A stretch of 64,000 nucleotides of DNA. Origin: Massilia sp. Root335 (GTDB lineage Bacteria; Pseudomonadota; Gammaproteobacteria; Burkholderiales; Burkholderiaceae_D). Positions 7,802 through 15,000 of this stretch are shown piece by piece. Positions within the stretch are counted from its first letter, which is position 1. Every line of letters begins with the position of its first letter. The translations under genes were made by a program, and so were the position numbers. Below the pieces are notes generated by a model. That model was not told where the DNA came from. It did not search any database and saw only the letters and a list, made by a program, of their open reading frames with translations. The stretch covers positions 17,114-81,113 of the forward strand of contig NZ_LMCY01000048.1 in the NCBI RefSeq assembly GCF_001425685.1, written 5' to 3'.

Positions 7802-9307
7802 ATGTCCTTCCTGTCCTCAGCCGCGCCGAAGCTTGCCCCTTGGAAAGTACTGCTCGTCGACGACGAACCGGACATCCATGACATCACCAAGCTCACGCTG
7901 TCCCGTTTCCGCCTCGACGGCCGCAGCCTGTCCTTCCTGCACGCGTACAGCGGCGCCGAGGCGAAAGCCATCCTGGCGCGCGAGAAGGATATCGCCCTGG
8001 TGTTCCTCGACGTGGTCATGGAGCGCGAGGACAGCGGCCTGGAAGTGGCGCGCTGGATGCGCCAGGAGCTGGACAACCAGTTCACCCGCATCGTGCTGCG
8101 CACGGGCCAGCCCGGCCAGGCGCCCGAGGAACGCGTGATCGTCGACTACGACATCAACGACTACAAGGAAAAGACCGAGCTCGACCGCACCAAGCTGTTC
8201 ACGACGACGTTCGCCGCGCTGCGCGCCTACCGCGACATCATGAAGGTCGAGGACGCCCGCCGCGTCCAGCAGAATTACCGCGAGGGCCTGGAGCGCGTGA
8301 TTTCGGCGTCGTCGCACCTGTTCAAGCAGCGCAACCTGAAGGATTTCGCCAGCGGCCTGCTGCAGCAGGTCGTCGCCCTGCTGCGCCTGGAGCAGAGCAT
8401 GCTGCTGCGCGTGGCCGGCGCCAGCGTCATCGCGGGCGAAAGCCAGTACGAGGTGCTGGCGCGCATCGGCGACGTCGGCGAACAGGACATCGGCCCGGAA
8501 CTGATCGCCCAGCTGGACGAGGCGCGCCACAACCGCATCTCGAAACTGCACGGCGATACCTATGTCGGCTATTTCCCGAACAACAGCGGCAAGGCGTCGC
8601 TGCTCGTGCTCAAGGGCGTGGAAGAGATCGACGAAATCGACGTGCAATTGCTCGACGTCTTCTGCTCGGGCGTCGCCATCGCCTTCGACAACATCCTGCT
8701 GAACCAGGAAATCACCGACACCCAGGCCGAACTGATCCTGCGGCTGGGCGACGTCGTCGAATCGCGCTCGAACGAGGCCGGCAACCACGTGCGCCGCATG
8801 GCCCAGGTGTGCCACCTGCTGGCGCTGGAATCCGGCATGCCGGACGACGAGACGGCCGTGCTGATGCATGCGGCGCCGATGCACGACGTGGGCAAGATCG
8901 CCACGCCGGACGCCGTGCTGCTGAAGCCGGGCCGCCTCACGCCCGAGGAATGGGACATCATGAAGCAGCACCCGACCATCGGCCTGCAGATCCTGGACGG
9001 CTCGCAGCGTCCGATCCTGAAGGCGGCCGCCGTGATCGCCCACCAGCACCACGAAAAATGGGACGGCAGCGGCTATCCGCAGGGGCTCAAGGGCGCCGAC
9101 ATCCACCCGTACGCCCGCATCGTGGCCGTGGCCGACGTGTTCGACGCCCTCACCCACGAGCGCGTGTACAAGAAAGCGTGGCCCATCGACCAGGTACGCG
9201 ACTACCTGCACGAAGTGGCGGGCCAGCACCTCGATCCGTATTATGTCGACATCCTTATCCGCAACCTCGACAAGGCTGCCGAGATCAACGAACGCTGGCC
9301 GGACTGA
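7802..9307 (+). CDS. Response regulator with DUF3369 and HD-GYP phosphodiesterase domains
   Basis: A 501-residue cytosolic response regulator. Residues about 12-140 are a receiver (VLLVDDEPD, FLDVVME with the phospho-acceptor aspartate). The middle is the GAF-like DUF3369 domain (DARRVQQNYREGLERVISASSHLF...). The end is an HD-GYP domain with MHDVGKIATPD near residue 359, HQHHEKWDGSGYPQGLKG near 415-428 and ADVFDAL. HD-GYP domains with these motifs hydrolyse cyclic di-GMP. The ATG at 7802 is chosen; an in-frame TTG lies 12 bases before it and neither has a clear ribosome binding site. The 177-base gap upstream holds an AT-rich inverted repeat (CATTAA 7682-7687, TTAATG 7700-7705), likely promoter DNA. 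No cognate kinase is adjacent. Confidence 0.92.
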   Translation: MSFLSSAAPKLAPWKVLLVDDEPDIHDITKLTLSRFRLDGRSLSFLHAYSGAEAKAILAREKDIALVFLDVVMEREDSGLEVARWMRQELDNQFTRIVLRTGQPGQAPEERVIVDYDINDYKEKTELDRTKLFTTTFAALRAYRDIMKVEDARRVQQNYREGLERVISASSHLFKQRNLKDFASGLLQQVVALLRLEQSMLLRVAGASVIAGESQYEVLARIGDVGEQDIGPELIAQLDEARHNRISKLHGDTYVGYFPNNSGKASLLVLKGVEEIDEIDVQLLDVFCSGVAIAFDNILLNQEITDTQAELILRLGDVVESRSNEAGNHVRRMAQVCHLLALESGMPDDETAVLMHAAPMHDVGKIATPDAVLLKPGRLTPEEWDIMKQHPTIGLQILDGSQRPILKAAAVIAHQHHEKWDGSGYPQGLKGADIHPYARIVAVADVFDALTHERVYKKAWPIDQVRDYLHEVAGQHLDPYYVDILIRNLDKAAEINERWPD

Positions 9308-9340
9308 GCTCCCCGGTCGTGGTTAATTGAAGTCGAGCGG

Positions 9341-9715
9341 TCAACAGCTTGCGCCGGAATTTGGTCGACCGTTTCGAAGATCGAAGCCCATGAAGCACCT
9401 GTAGCCGTCGCTTGGACGATACGAGCACCATACATCGCCCTTACGGCGCAGTCGTTCTCCCCGTTCGGTTGTACAGGTCACGCCCTTGGCATCGGGATAG
9501 AGCGAATCGAATATCTCTTTTGCGGGATCGCCCTCAACGATGATTGCAATCTTGCGGTCGGTCCCGGTAGGTGCCGATCGCTCATCCGGTTCGCCTGAGT
9601 AGATCAGATAGGTGGCCTTCAAAGGTTTGTATTTCTCATGCCACCCTGTGGCATCGTCGCTTGCGTAGGCGGCAGACAGAACACAGACGCAGGCGAGAAG
9701 TAGCAATTCCTTCAT
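9341..9715 (-). CDS. Small exported cysteine-rich protein, candidate immunity protein
   Basis: A 124-residue protein; ATG 9715 overlaps the stop of the upstream peptidase gene by one base (TGATG), so the two are likely translationally coupled. It starts with a signal peptide (MKELLLLACVCVLSAAYAS). The mature domain has four cysteines (VTC, VWC, YRC and the C-terminal residue), enough for two disulfides, which suits a periplasmic fold. I do not recognise the family. Position after a peptidoglycan-type metallopeptidase in an hcp operon, small size and export to the compartment where such an enzyme would act make immunity the best guess. No direct motif supports it. GC content is below that of the flanks. 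Confidence 0.55.
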   Translation of the reverse strand: MKELLLLACVCVLSAAYASDDATGWHEKYKPLKATYLIYSGEPDERSAPTGTDRKIAIIVEGDPAKEIFDSLYPDAKGVTCTTERGERLRRKGDVWCSYRPSDGYRCFMGFDLRNGRPNSGASC

Positions 9716-10182
9716 CAAAGCTCCACATGAAAGTGGTTGTCATGGTGGGGCCACGGATGCACTCGTGGGTCTGCCCTGATGTCATTGAATAAAACTTTTT
9801 TCACCAGGGGATGCGAGAAGAAAACGCCGATAAGTCGTCCAGTCGCTTTTTCGTCGTATTCGTGATCATGCCAAGTGACGGGCAGTTGCAGGCCATCTTT
9901 TCGAATCGCACGCACATCGACCTGAAGGCCGTTCATGTGTGAAGCATGTTCGTTTTTGATCCCGCCAGCCTTGCTTATGTTACCAATGCCAAACTTGCGG
10001 CTGTCGATAGCCGCCCATTCCCGCTCCACCCAAAGAAGCACTGTCATCATCGACGGATGGGCATATTGAAACTGTCCGCCAGCCGGCGTCCCATACACGT
10101 AATAGCCCGCGTCTTCGGGCGCTTGCGGAAGCATGAAATAGTGGCGGGAATCCTGCGGTTGAAGTTCAGATAGGTGCGCCAT
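9715..10182 (-). CDS. MepA-like (M74/M15-type) metallopeptidase, candidate T6SS cargo
   Basis: A 155-residue protein with the zinc-ligand pattern of the LAS peptidoglycan peptidases. HASHMNGLQVD gives HxxH and then D seven residues after the second His; the C-terminus PHHDNHFHVEL gives HxxHxH. Together these match the arrangement in penicillin-insensitive murein endopeptidase MepA. E. coli MepA is exported and longer; this protein has no signal peptide and no N-terminal extension, so it would need another way out of the cytoplasm. It lies 11 bases downstream of hcp with a GGAG site, and the next gene encodes an exported small protein. The reading as an Hcp-delivered cell-wall hydrolase is inference; the peptidase fold is well supported. 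Confidence 0.72.
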   Translation of the reverse strand: MAHLSELQPQDSRHYFMLPQAPEDAGYYVYGTPAGGQFQYAHPSMMTVLLWVEREWAAIDSRKFGIGNISKAGGIKNEHASHMNGLQVDVRAIRKDGLQLPVTWHDHEYDEKATGRLIGVFFSHPLVKKVLFNDIRADPRVHPWPHHDNHFHVEL

Positions 10183-10193
10183 GCCCGGCTCCG

Positions 10194-10685
10194 CTAGGCG
10201 ATTCGGTTAGTGCTCAAGTCCCAGCCGCCAGCCGTGTTACCGCCTGCACCTCCGCTGATCTTCTGTTGTGTGTATTTCCATTTAACCTTACTGAATTTGA
10301 GAGTGAAATTATCGAGCAACCCGGTCCCGCCGTGCATTACCTGGTCCATGCTTGCGATAATGACATTGTCGAGCTCAACCTCGTAATACTTGATGGGCTT
10401 GCCGTCGCTGTCCGCACGCATGAACTCAAGCTTCACTTTAGGAATCGTCTTGCCCATCGAACAAGTCTGCATCAGGATCGGGGACGAGAGATCAGCGAGC
10501 TTGCCGAGCGCAATGCTCTTGTGCTCGCATCTCTCAGCAGTATGCCCGCCAGCGGTGGATGCCGTGGCGCTTCTCGGCTGCTTGACGCCCAATGATGCGC
10601 TGGTGATTTCGATCCAGCCGCCATGATTGGAGTCAGCCGATTCCCCTTTTATGCCATCAATGAGCAAGTACGCGTCTACAGCCAT
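10194..10685 (-). CDS. hcp: Hcp, type VI secretion tube protein
   Basis: A 163-residue Hcp1-family protein that stacks as hexameric rings to form the T6SS inner tube and can carry small effectors in its lumen. Start ATG 10685 (MAVDAYLLIDGIKGES) is preceded by GGAG; ten more in-frame codons upstream are not needed. Family marks are IKGES near residue 12, the GGWIEITSASLGV strand, HKSIALGKLADLSSPILM, and the C-terminal VELDNVIIASMDQV...ENF-like LLDNFTLKFSKVKWKYTQQ. Length is normal. No other T6SS structural gene is in the window, so the apparatus must lie elsewhere in the genome or be absent. It heads a three-gene minus-strand unit. Confidence 0.92.
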   Translation of the reverse strand: MAVDAYLLIDGIKGESADSNHGGWIEITSASLGVKQPRSATASTAGGHTAERCEHKSIALGKLADLSSPILMQTCSMGKTIPKVKLEFMRADSDGKPIKYYEVELDNVIIASMDQVMHGGTGLLDNFTLKFSKVKWKYTQQKISGGAGGNTAGGWDLSTNRIA

Positions 10686-10926
10686 GTCGTTCTCCGTACA
10701 AGTTGAGCAGGACATTATTCTTGCCCAAAGGATCGGGGCAACATTAACGGGTGTCAGGAATTCATGCGAAGCAAATCAAGGCGGTATCATCCGAATCGAC
10801 AGCATGTCACAGTTAGCCATCGCGCAGCCTGGGCATACGCTAAATCCGCAGGCCGGGACAAGCCGGGCATTGTCGGGTAGTATGCTGAGCTTCGAGGCAA
10901 CGTTGTCACGACTGCCATTCCGGCCC

Positions 10927-13131
10927 ATGCGTATCCGAACCCGACTGCTGATCCTGATCCTCGTGATCCTGGTCCCCGCCTTCGTCGCGGCGGTGCTGGC
11001 CGTGTGGTATGTCTATCAGGAAGAGCGGCTCGCCCAGGAAACGAGCGTCAGGGAAGCCGTGCGCGCCTTCGCCCTCGTGGTCGACAACGAACTCGAAACG
11101 AAGGAAGGCATCCTGCACGCGCTGGCGAATTCGCCCGCGCTGGCCCGGGGCGACTTCGACACCTTTTATCGCCATGTCAGGTCGCTGGCGCCGACCGACG
11201 AGACCGCGATCATCCTGATCGACCTGGACGGGCGCCAGCTGATCAACACGCGGGCCCCGCTGGGCGCGCCGCTGCCGTTCCGGCGCGCGTCCAACATCGA
11301 CGGCCTCATGAAACGCGACGGCGCCGACCGCACGATCGTGTCCGACCTGTTCGTGTCGGCCATCCTGCACCGCCACGACTTCGCCATCCAGGTGCCGGTG
11401 CGGGTGGACGGCGCCATCCGCTATTACCTGTCGATGGGCGTGAACGCCGCCATCCTCCAGAACGTGCTGCGCGAACAGCGCTTCCCCGCCGAGTGGCAGG
11501 CCACCATCCTCGACCGCAACGGCAAGGTCGTCGCGCGCTCGCTCGACGTCGAGCAGTACCGCGGACGCAGCGTCAGCAACATGGCCATGTCCCTGTTCGC
11601 CGCCCACCGCGAAGGCGTGTTCTCCAACAAGAACCTGGCCGGCATTCCCGTGCAGGCGTTCTACAGCACCGTGCCCTCATCGGAATGGAAAGTCCTGGTC
11701 AGCATTCCCACGGCCGACCTGCGCCGCGTGCCGCTGCATGCGGCGACGTTCCTGGCCACGATCATGGCCGTGCTGCTCGTGCTGTCGTCGGTGGCCGCGC
11801 GCTGGTTCGCACGCCGGGCCGCCATCCCGATCGAATACCTCGGCCGCAGCGCCGAAGACCTCGGTGCCGGCCGCGAAGTGCACTACCAGCCCCAGGGCAT
11901 CATCGAGATCGACGCGGTGGCGCAGCGCATGGCCGAAGCCAGCCGCCAGATCCTCACGGCCCAGGCCGAGCTGGAACGGCGCGTAGCCGAAGCCGTGGCC
12001 GCCAGCGAGCGCGCCCAGAGCGCCCTCGTGCGCGGCCAGAAGCTGGAAGCCCTCGGCCGCCTCACGGGCGGCATCGCGCACGAATTCAACAACCTGCTGC
12101 AGACGCTGACGACGGCCCTGCAACTGGCCTCCCTGACCGCGAACCAGCCCAAGGTGCTGAGCCTGGTCGACACGTGCAAGCGCACGGTCAGCCGCGCCAC
12201 CGCGCTCACGACGCGCCTGGGGTCGTTCGGCCGCGTGCAGGACGCGCGCCTGCTGACGGTCGACCCGGGCGAACTCGTGCGAGGCTCCGTGCAACTGCTG
12301 CGCGGCGTGCTGCGCCAGGGCACGCGCATGGAGGTGCAGTGCGCGAACGACCCGTGGCCCGTGACCGTCGACCCCGTGCAGTTCGACCTGGCGCTGCTGA
12401 ACCTGGCGATCAATGCGCGCGACGCGATGCCGGACGGCGGCCGCCTCGCCATCGAGGTGCGCAACTGCACCCTCGAGCCGACGGTGGAGCGCACCGGCGG
12501 CGACTATGTGCGCGTGAGCGTGACCGACACCGGCACGGGCATGCCGCCCGAGGTGCAGGCGCGCGCGCTCGACCCGTTCTTCACGACGAAACCGCCGGGC
12601 CAGGGCTCCGGCCTCGGACTGCCCCAGGCGTACGCCTTCGCCACCCAGTCGCGCGGCTGGCTGACCTTGTCGAGCACCGTCGGCGCCGGCACCACCATCG
12701 ATATCTACCTGCCGCGCTCGCACCAGCCGCTGTCGGCCGTGGCGGCGCGCGCCGACGCCCAGGCGCCGGGCCGCGGCAGCGGGCGCGTCCTGTTCGTCGA
12801 GGACGATCCGCTCGTGCGCGAAGCGGTCGTGCGGGGCCTCGAGGATTGCGGTTTCGACGTGATGGTGGCCGCGGACGGCGACAAGGCGCTCGCCATGCTC
12901 GACGCCGGCCTCGATGCCGACGTCGTGTTCTCCGACATCGTCATGCCCGGCAAGGTGAGCGGCATCGACCTCGCGGGCCTGCTGCGCGAACGCCGCCCCG
13001 GCTTGCCGGTCGTGCTCGCCACCGGCTACACCGACCAGCGCGCCGTCATCCCGGGCGTGCAGGTGCTGGCCAAGCCCTACGAGATCGACCAGCTGGTCGA
13101 ACTGCTGTCCAACCTGTCCACCCCGCGCTGA
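10927..13131 (+). CDS. Hybrid sensor histidine kinase with periplasmic sensor and C-terminal receiver
   Basis: A 734-residue membrane kinase. The start is ATG 10927 (MRIRTRLLILILVILVPAF); the frame runs upstream into hcp antisense and must not be extended. A first helix (residues 5-27) and a second (about 277-297, AATFLATIMAVLLVLSSVAARWF) flank a Cache-like periplasmic sensor. A HAMP-like linker and coiled coil follow. The HisKA box is GGIAHEFNNLLQ (His near 382), the N box NLAINARDAMPDGG, the G boxes DTGTGMPPEV and GQGSGLGLPQ. The receiver begins VLFVEDDPL and has its phospho-acceptor in FSDIVMPG near residue 668. Absence of a DNA-binding output suggests a phosphorelay with a partner encoded elsewhere. 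Confidence 0.9.
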   Translation: MRIRTRLLILILVILVPAFVAAVLAVWYVYQEERLAQETSVREAVRAFALVVDNELETKEGILHALANSPALARGDFDTFYRHVRSLAPTDETAIILIDLDGRQLINTRAPLGAPLPFRRASNIDGLMKRDGADRTIVSDLFVSAILHRHDFAIQVPVRVDGAIRYYLSMGVNAAILQNVLREQRFPAEWQATILDRNGKVVARSLDVEQYRGRSVSNMAMSLFAAHREGVFSNKNLAGIPVQAFYSTVPSSEWKVLVSIPTADLRRVPLHAATFLATIMAVLLVLSSVAARWFARRAAIPIEYLGRSAEDLGAGREVHYQPQGIIEIDAVAQRMAEASRQILTAQAELERRVAEAVAASERAQSALVRGQKLEALGRLTGGIAHEFNNLLQTLTTALQLASLTANQPKVLSLVDTCKRTVSRATALTTRLGSFGRVQDARLLTVDPGELVRGSVQLLRGVLRQGTRMEVQCANDPWPVTVDPVQFDLALLNLAINARDAMPDGGRLAIEVRNCTLEPTVERTGGDYVRVSVTDTGTGMPPEVQARALDPFFTTKPPGQGSGLGLPQAYAFATQSRGWLTLSSTVGAGTTIDIYLPRSHQPLSAVAARADAQAPGRGSGRVLFVEDDPLVREAVVRGLEDCGFDVMVAADGDKALAMLDAGLDADVVFSDIVMPGKVSGIDLAGLLRERRPGLPVVLATGYTDQRAVIPGVQVLAKPYEIDQLVELLSNLSTPR

Positions 13132-13147
13132 ACCGCCGTTTCAACCA

Positions 13148-13480
13148 TTAAAGCCGCAGCGTGACCCGCTCGCCGTCGACTGCGACCGTGCACAGGGTGG
13201 CGTTGGCCTGGCGCCCCGCCGACGTGGCGCAGTCGGCGCGGACCGGCTTGCCCTGGTAGCTGCCGTCGAACTTGCCGTCGCCGTGCAGCAGCGAGATCTG
13301 GTCGTCGATGACCTTGGCGCCGTTGACGAAGATGCGGACGTCCGAGCTGTCGATCAGTTCGCCATGGATGTCCAGCTTCCCGTCGCGGCTCGTGTAATGA
13401 CTGTCGGTTACCGGCGCGAACGCGGCGCAGCCGGACATTGTGACGGCCAGAACGGCCGCGATCGTGAATTTGGTTGACAT
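13148..13480 (-). CDS. Small putative lipoprotein
   Basis: A 110-residue protein with a lipoprotein signal: MSTKFTIAAVLAVTMSGC, lipobox TMSGC at residues 14-18. The mature part of about 90 residues is predicted to be a beta-rich domain (GKLDIHGELIDSSDVRIFVNGAKVIDD) and contains two further cysteines (ADC, TLC). I do not recognise the family. It is convergent with the hybrid kinase, 16 bases away, and its upstream region is the most AT-rich stretch of this part of the window. Confidence 0.65.
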   Translation of the reverse strand: MSTKFTIAAVLAVTMSGCAAFAPVTDSHYTSRDGKLDIHGELIDSSDVRIFVNGAKVIDDQISLLHGDGKFDGSYQGKPVRADCATSAGRQANATLCTVAVDGERVTLRL

Positions 13481-13702
13481 CTTTGTGTAATCTTCGCTTA
13501 TCTTCGCGCTTCTCTTCGGGAACCCGCCATCATACTGATATTTTTCTGAAAATCAATATTCAAAAAATACAATTTATGTTTATTTTTTGCAATGTAAATT
13601 CCTGTCAAATCTCGATATTTACAATTCCCATATGGAAACTATCGGTTGCATTCCTCATGGGCGGTCAGGCGTAGAATGAAGGGGATCATGGAGGACATCA
13701 AC
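13481..13702. other. AT-rich intergenic stretch
   Basis: About 220 bases without a gene between a divergent pair. It contains runs such as AAATCAATATTCAAAAAA and TTTATTTTTTGC, far more AT than the surrounding coding DNA. It must hold the promoters of both flanking genes, but the richness in A and T makes it impossible to choose a -10 box by eye. A 66-codon frame through it has no coding character. Confidence 0.5.
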
Positions 13703-14095
13703 ATGCAGACCCTGCCCCTGCGAATCGGCGCCGGCCAAGACCTGCGCGCCGTGCTCGACGCCCTCGTCGCGCAGCACCACGTGGAAGCCGCTTTCGTCCT
13801 GCAAGGCGTCGGCAGCCTGTCCGTCGCCCGGCTGCGCTTCGCCGGCCGGCCGGAATTCACGGAACTGCGCGGCGACCTGGAAATCCTCACGCTGGGCGGC
13901 TCGCTGTCGCCGGACGGCCCGCACCTGCACGTGTCCGTGGCGGACGACGGCGGCCGCGTCCTCGGCGGCCATCTGGGCCCGGGCTGCATCGTGCGCACGA
14001 CGGCCGAAGTGCTGGTGGCGCTGCTGCCGCGCCACCGGTTCCGGCGCGAGTTCGATCCGGCGACGGGGTTCGACGAGTTGTTCGTGAAGGCCTAG
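13703..14095 (+). CDS. PPC/DUF296-domain protein
   Basis: A 130-residue single-domain protein of the plants-and-prokaryotes-conserved (PPC, DUF296) family. Marks are the opening LPLRIGAGQDLRAVLDALV, the AAFVLQGVGSLSVARLRFAG stretch, ELRGDLEILTLGGSLSPDGPHLHVSVAD with the family's GxLS and PHLH elements, and GGHLGPGCIVRTTAEV. The histidines of the PHLH segment and the GGH motif are typical metal ligands in bacterial members. The chosen ATG has GGAGG eight bases upstream; ATG 13688 with AAGGGG is a near-equal alternative. In plants the domain sits in AT-hook proteins; the bacterial role is unknown. Confidence 0.82.
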   Translation: MQTLPLRIGAGQDLRAVLDALVAQHHVEAAFVLQGVGSLSVARLRFAGRPEFTELRGDLEILTLGGSLSPDGPHLHVSVADDGGRVLGGHLGPGCIVRTTAEVLVALLPRHRFRREFDPATGFDELFVKA

Positions 14096-14180
14096 GGCGC
14101 CAGCCAGGGCTTGCTTGCCGTATTGCAACTTGCGTCGTAGACTGCGATCAGGATTGCGGCCAATGACCTGAAAGAAGCTC

Positions 14181-14885
14181 TTGAAATCCACGACATCCCC
14201 ATCCCAACGCCTGCTGAATCTCCTGGTGCCAGACATGGAGGCAATGGGCTACCGCTACCGTAAGACCGACAATATTTTTTCGAAAACGAACGGCGAGGCC
14301 GTCGACCGGTTCAGCGTCTCCTTTGACGGCCGCGGCGGACTGGTGTCGGTAAATGGAGGGTTCAGCGTCCTGCTTCCGAAAGTGGAAACGCTGCTCTCCC
14401 GGGCGTTTAAGCCGAGGTATTCATGGTCGGCAGGGGCATCGTTCCTGAATGCAGGCGCCAAGCCCCATCAATACGACCTCTTTGTGATGAAGTATGCGGA
14501 GCTGACGCCGAAACAAAAGGCGGCAATCGATCCCGACCTGGTCCATCCTCAGGAGCGGATCGACGAAGCCCGCGCCTGCCTGCTCGACATTCACGAACGA
14601 CACGCCCGCAAACTGTTCGAGCAAGTGACGACCGCCCGCGCCCTCTACGACCTGATGCTCGACGCCATGCGCGGGGACGTCTGGGCTATGCGGATGTCGG
14701 TCCAATTGCCCGTGGCGATGCGCAATGCGCTCGTCCTGGGCGCTGCGCTCGGCCTGGATACGAACGACATCTATCGCTACGCCGAGGAATACGACGTCCG
14801 CTACAACACACAGTTCGCCACGAACAGCGTACGTGAAGCGGATGGATTCCTGTCCATCGCAAGCCCCGCCGATTTGCAACTCTGA
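14181..14885 (+). CDS. Hypothetical protein
   Basis: A 234-residue soluble protein of unknown family, with a TTG start after a weak AAAGAAG, or ATG 14235 if the first 18 residues are not made. It begins with LLNLLVPDMEAMGYRYRKTDNIFSKTNGE, an opening shared by several DUF families such as DUF4304 that deal with self/nonself or unknown roles. The second half is helical (YAEEYDVRYNTQF). No signal peptide, membrane helix or metal motif is visible. GC content is somewhat lower than in the neighbours. It sits alone before the ABC exporter. Confidence 0.55.
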   Translation: MKSTTSPSQRLLNLLVPDMEAMGYRYRKTDNIFSKTNGEAVDRFSVSFDGRGGLVSVNGGFSVLLPKVETLLSRAFKPRYSWSAGASFLNAGAKPHQYDLFVMKYAELTPKQKAAIDPDLVHPQERIDEARACLLDIHERHARKLFEQVTTARALYDLMLDAMRGDVWAMRMSVQLPVAMRNALVLGAALGLDTNDIYRYAEEYDVRYNTQFATNSVREADGFLSIASPADLQL

Positions 14886-15000
14886 TCCGCTGTCGCCCCA
14901 GGGTGCGACGCTATGTCCGTTTCCGCACTGAACGGTCTCCTCGCCGGCCGTAGGCTTCAGGGTAAAGACACTACCCCGCCGCCGACCGCAGAGACCGACC

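Noticed and set aside
10627..10926. 100-codon N-terminal extension of the hybrid kinase
   Set aside because: It runs antisense through the hcp start and adds no family sequence; ATG 10927 begins with the expected membrane helix.
13474..13674. 66-codon frame in the AT-rich gap
   Set aside because: Composition follows the AT-rich DNA; no binding site and no coding character.
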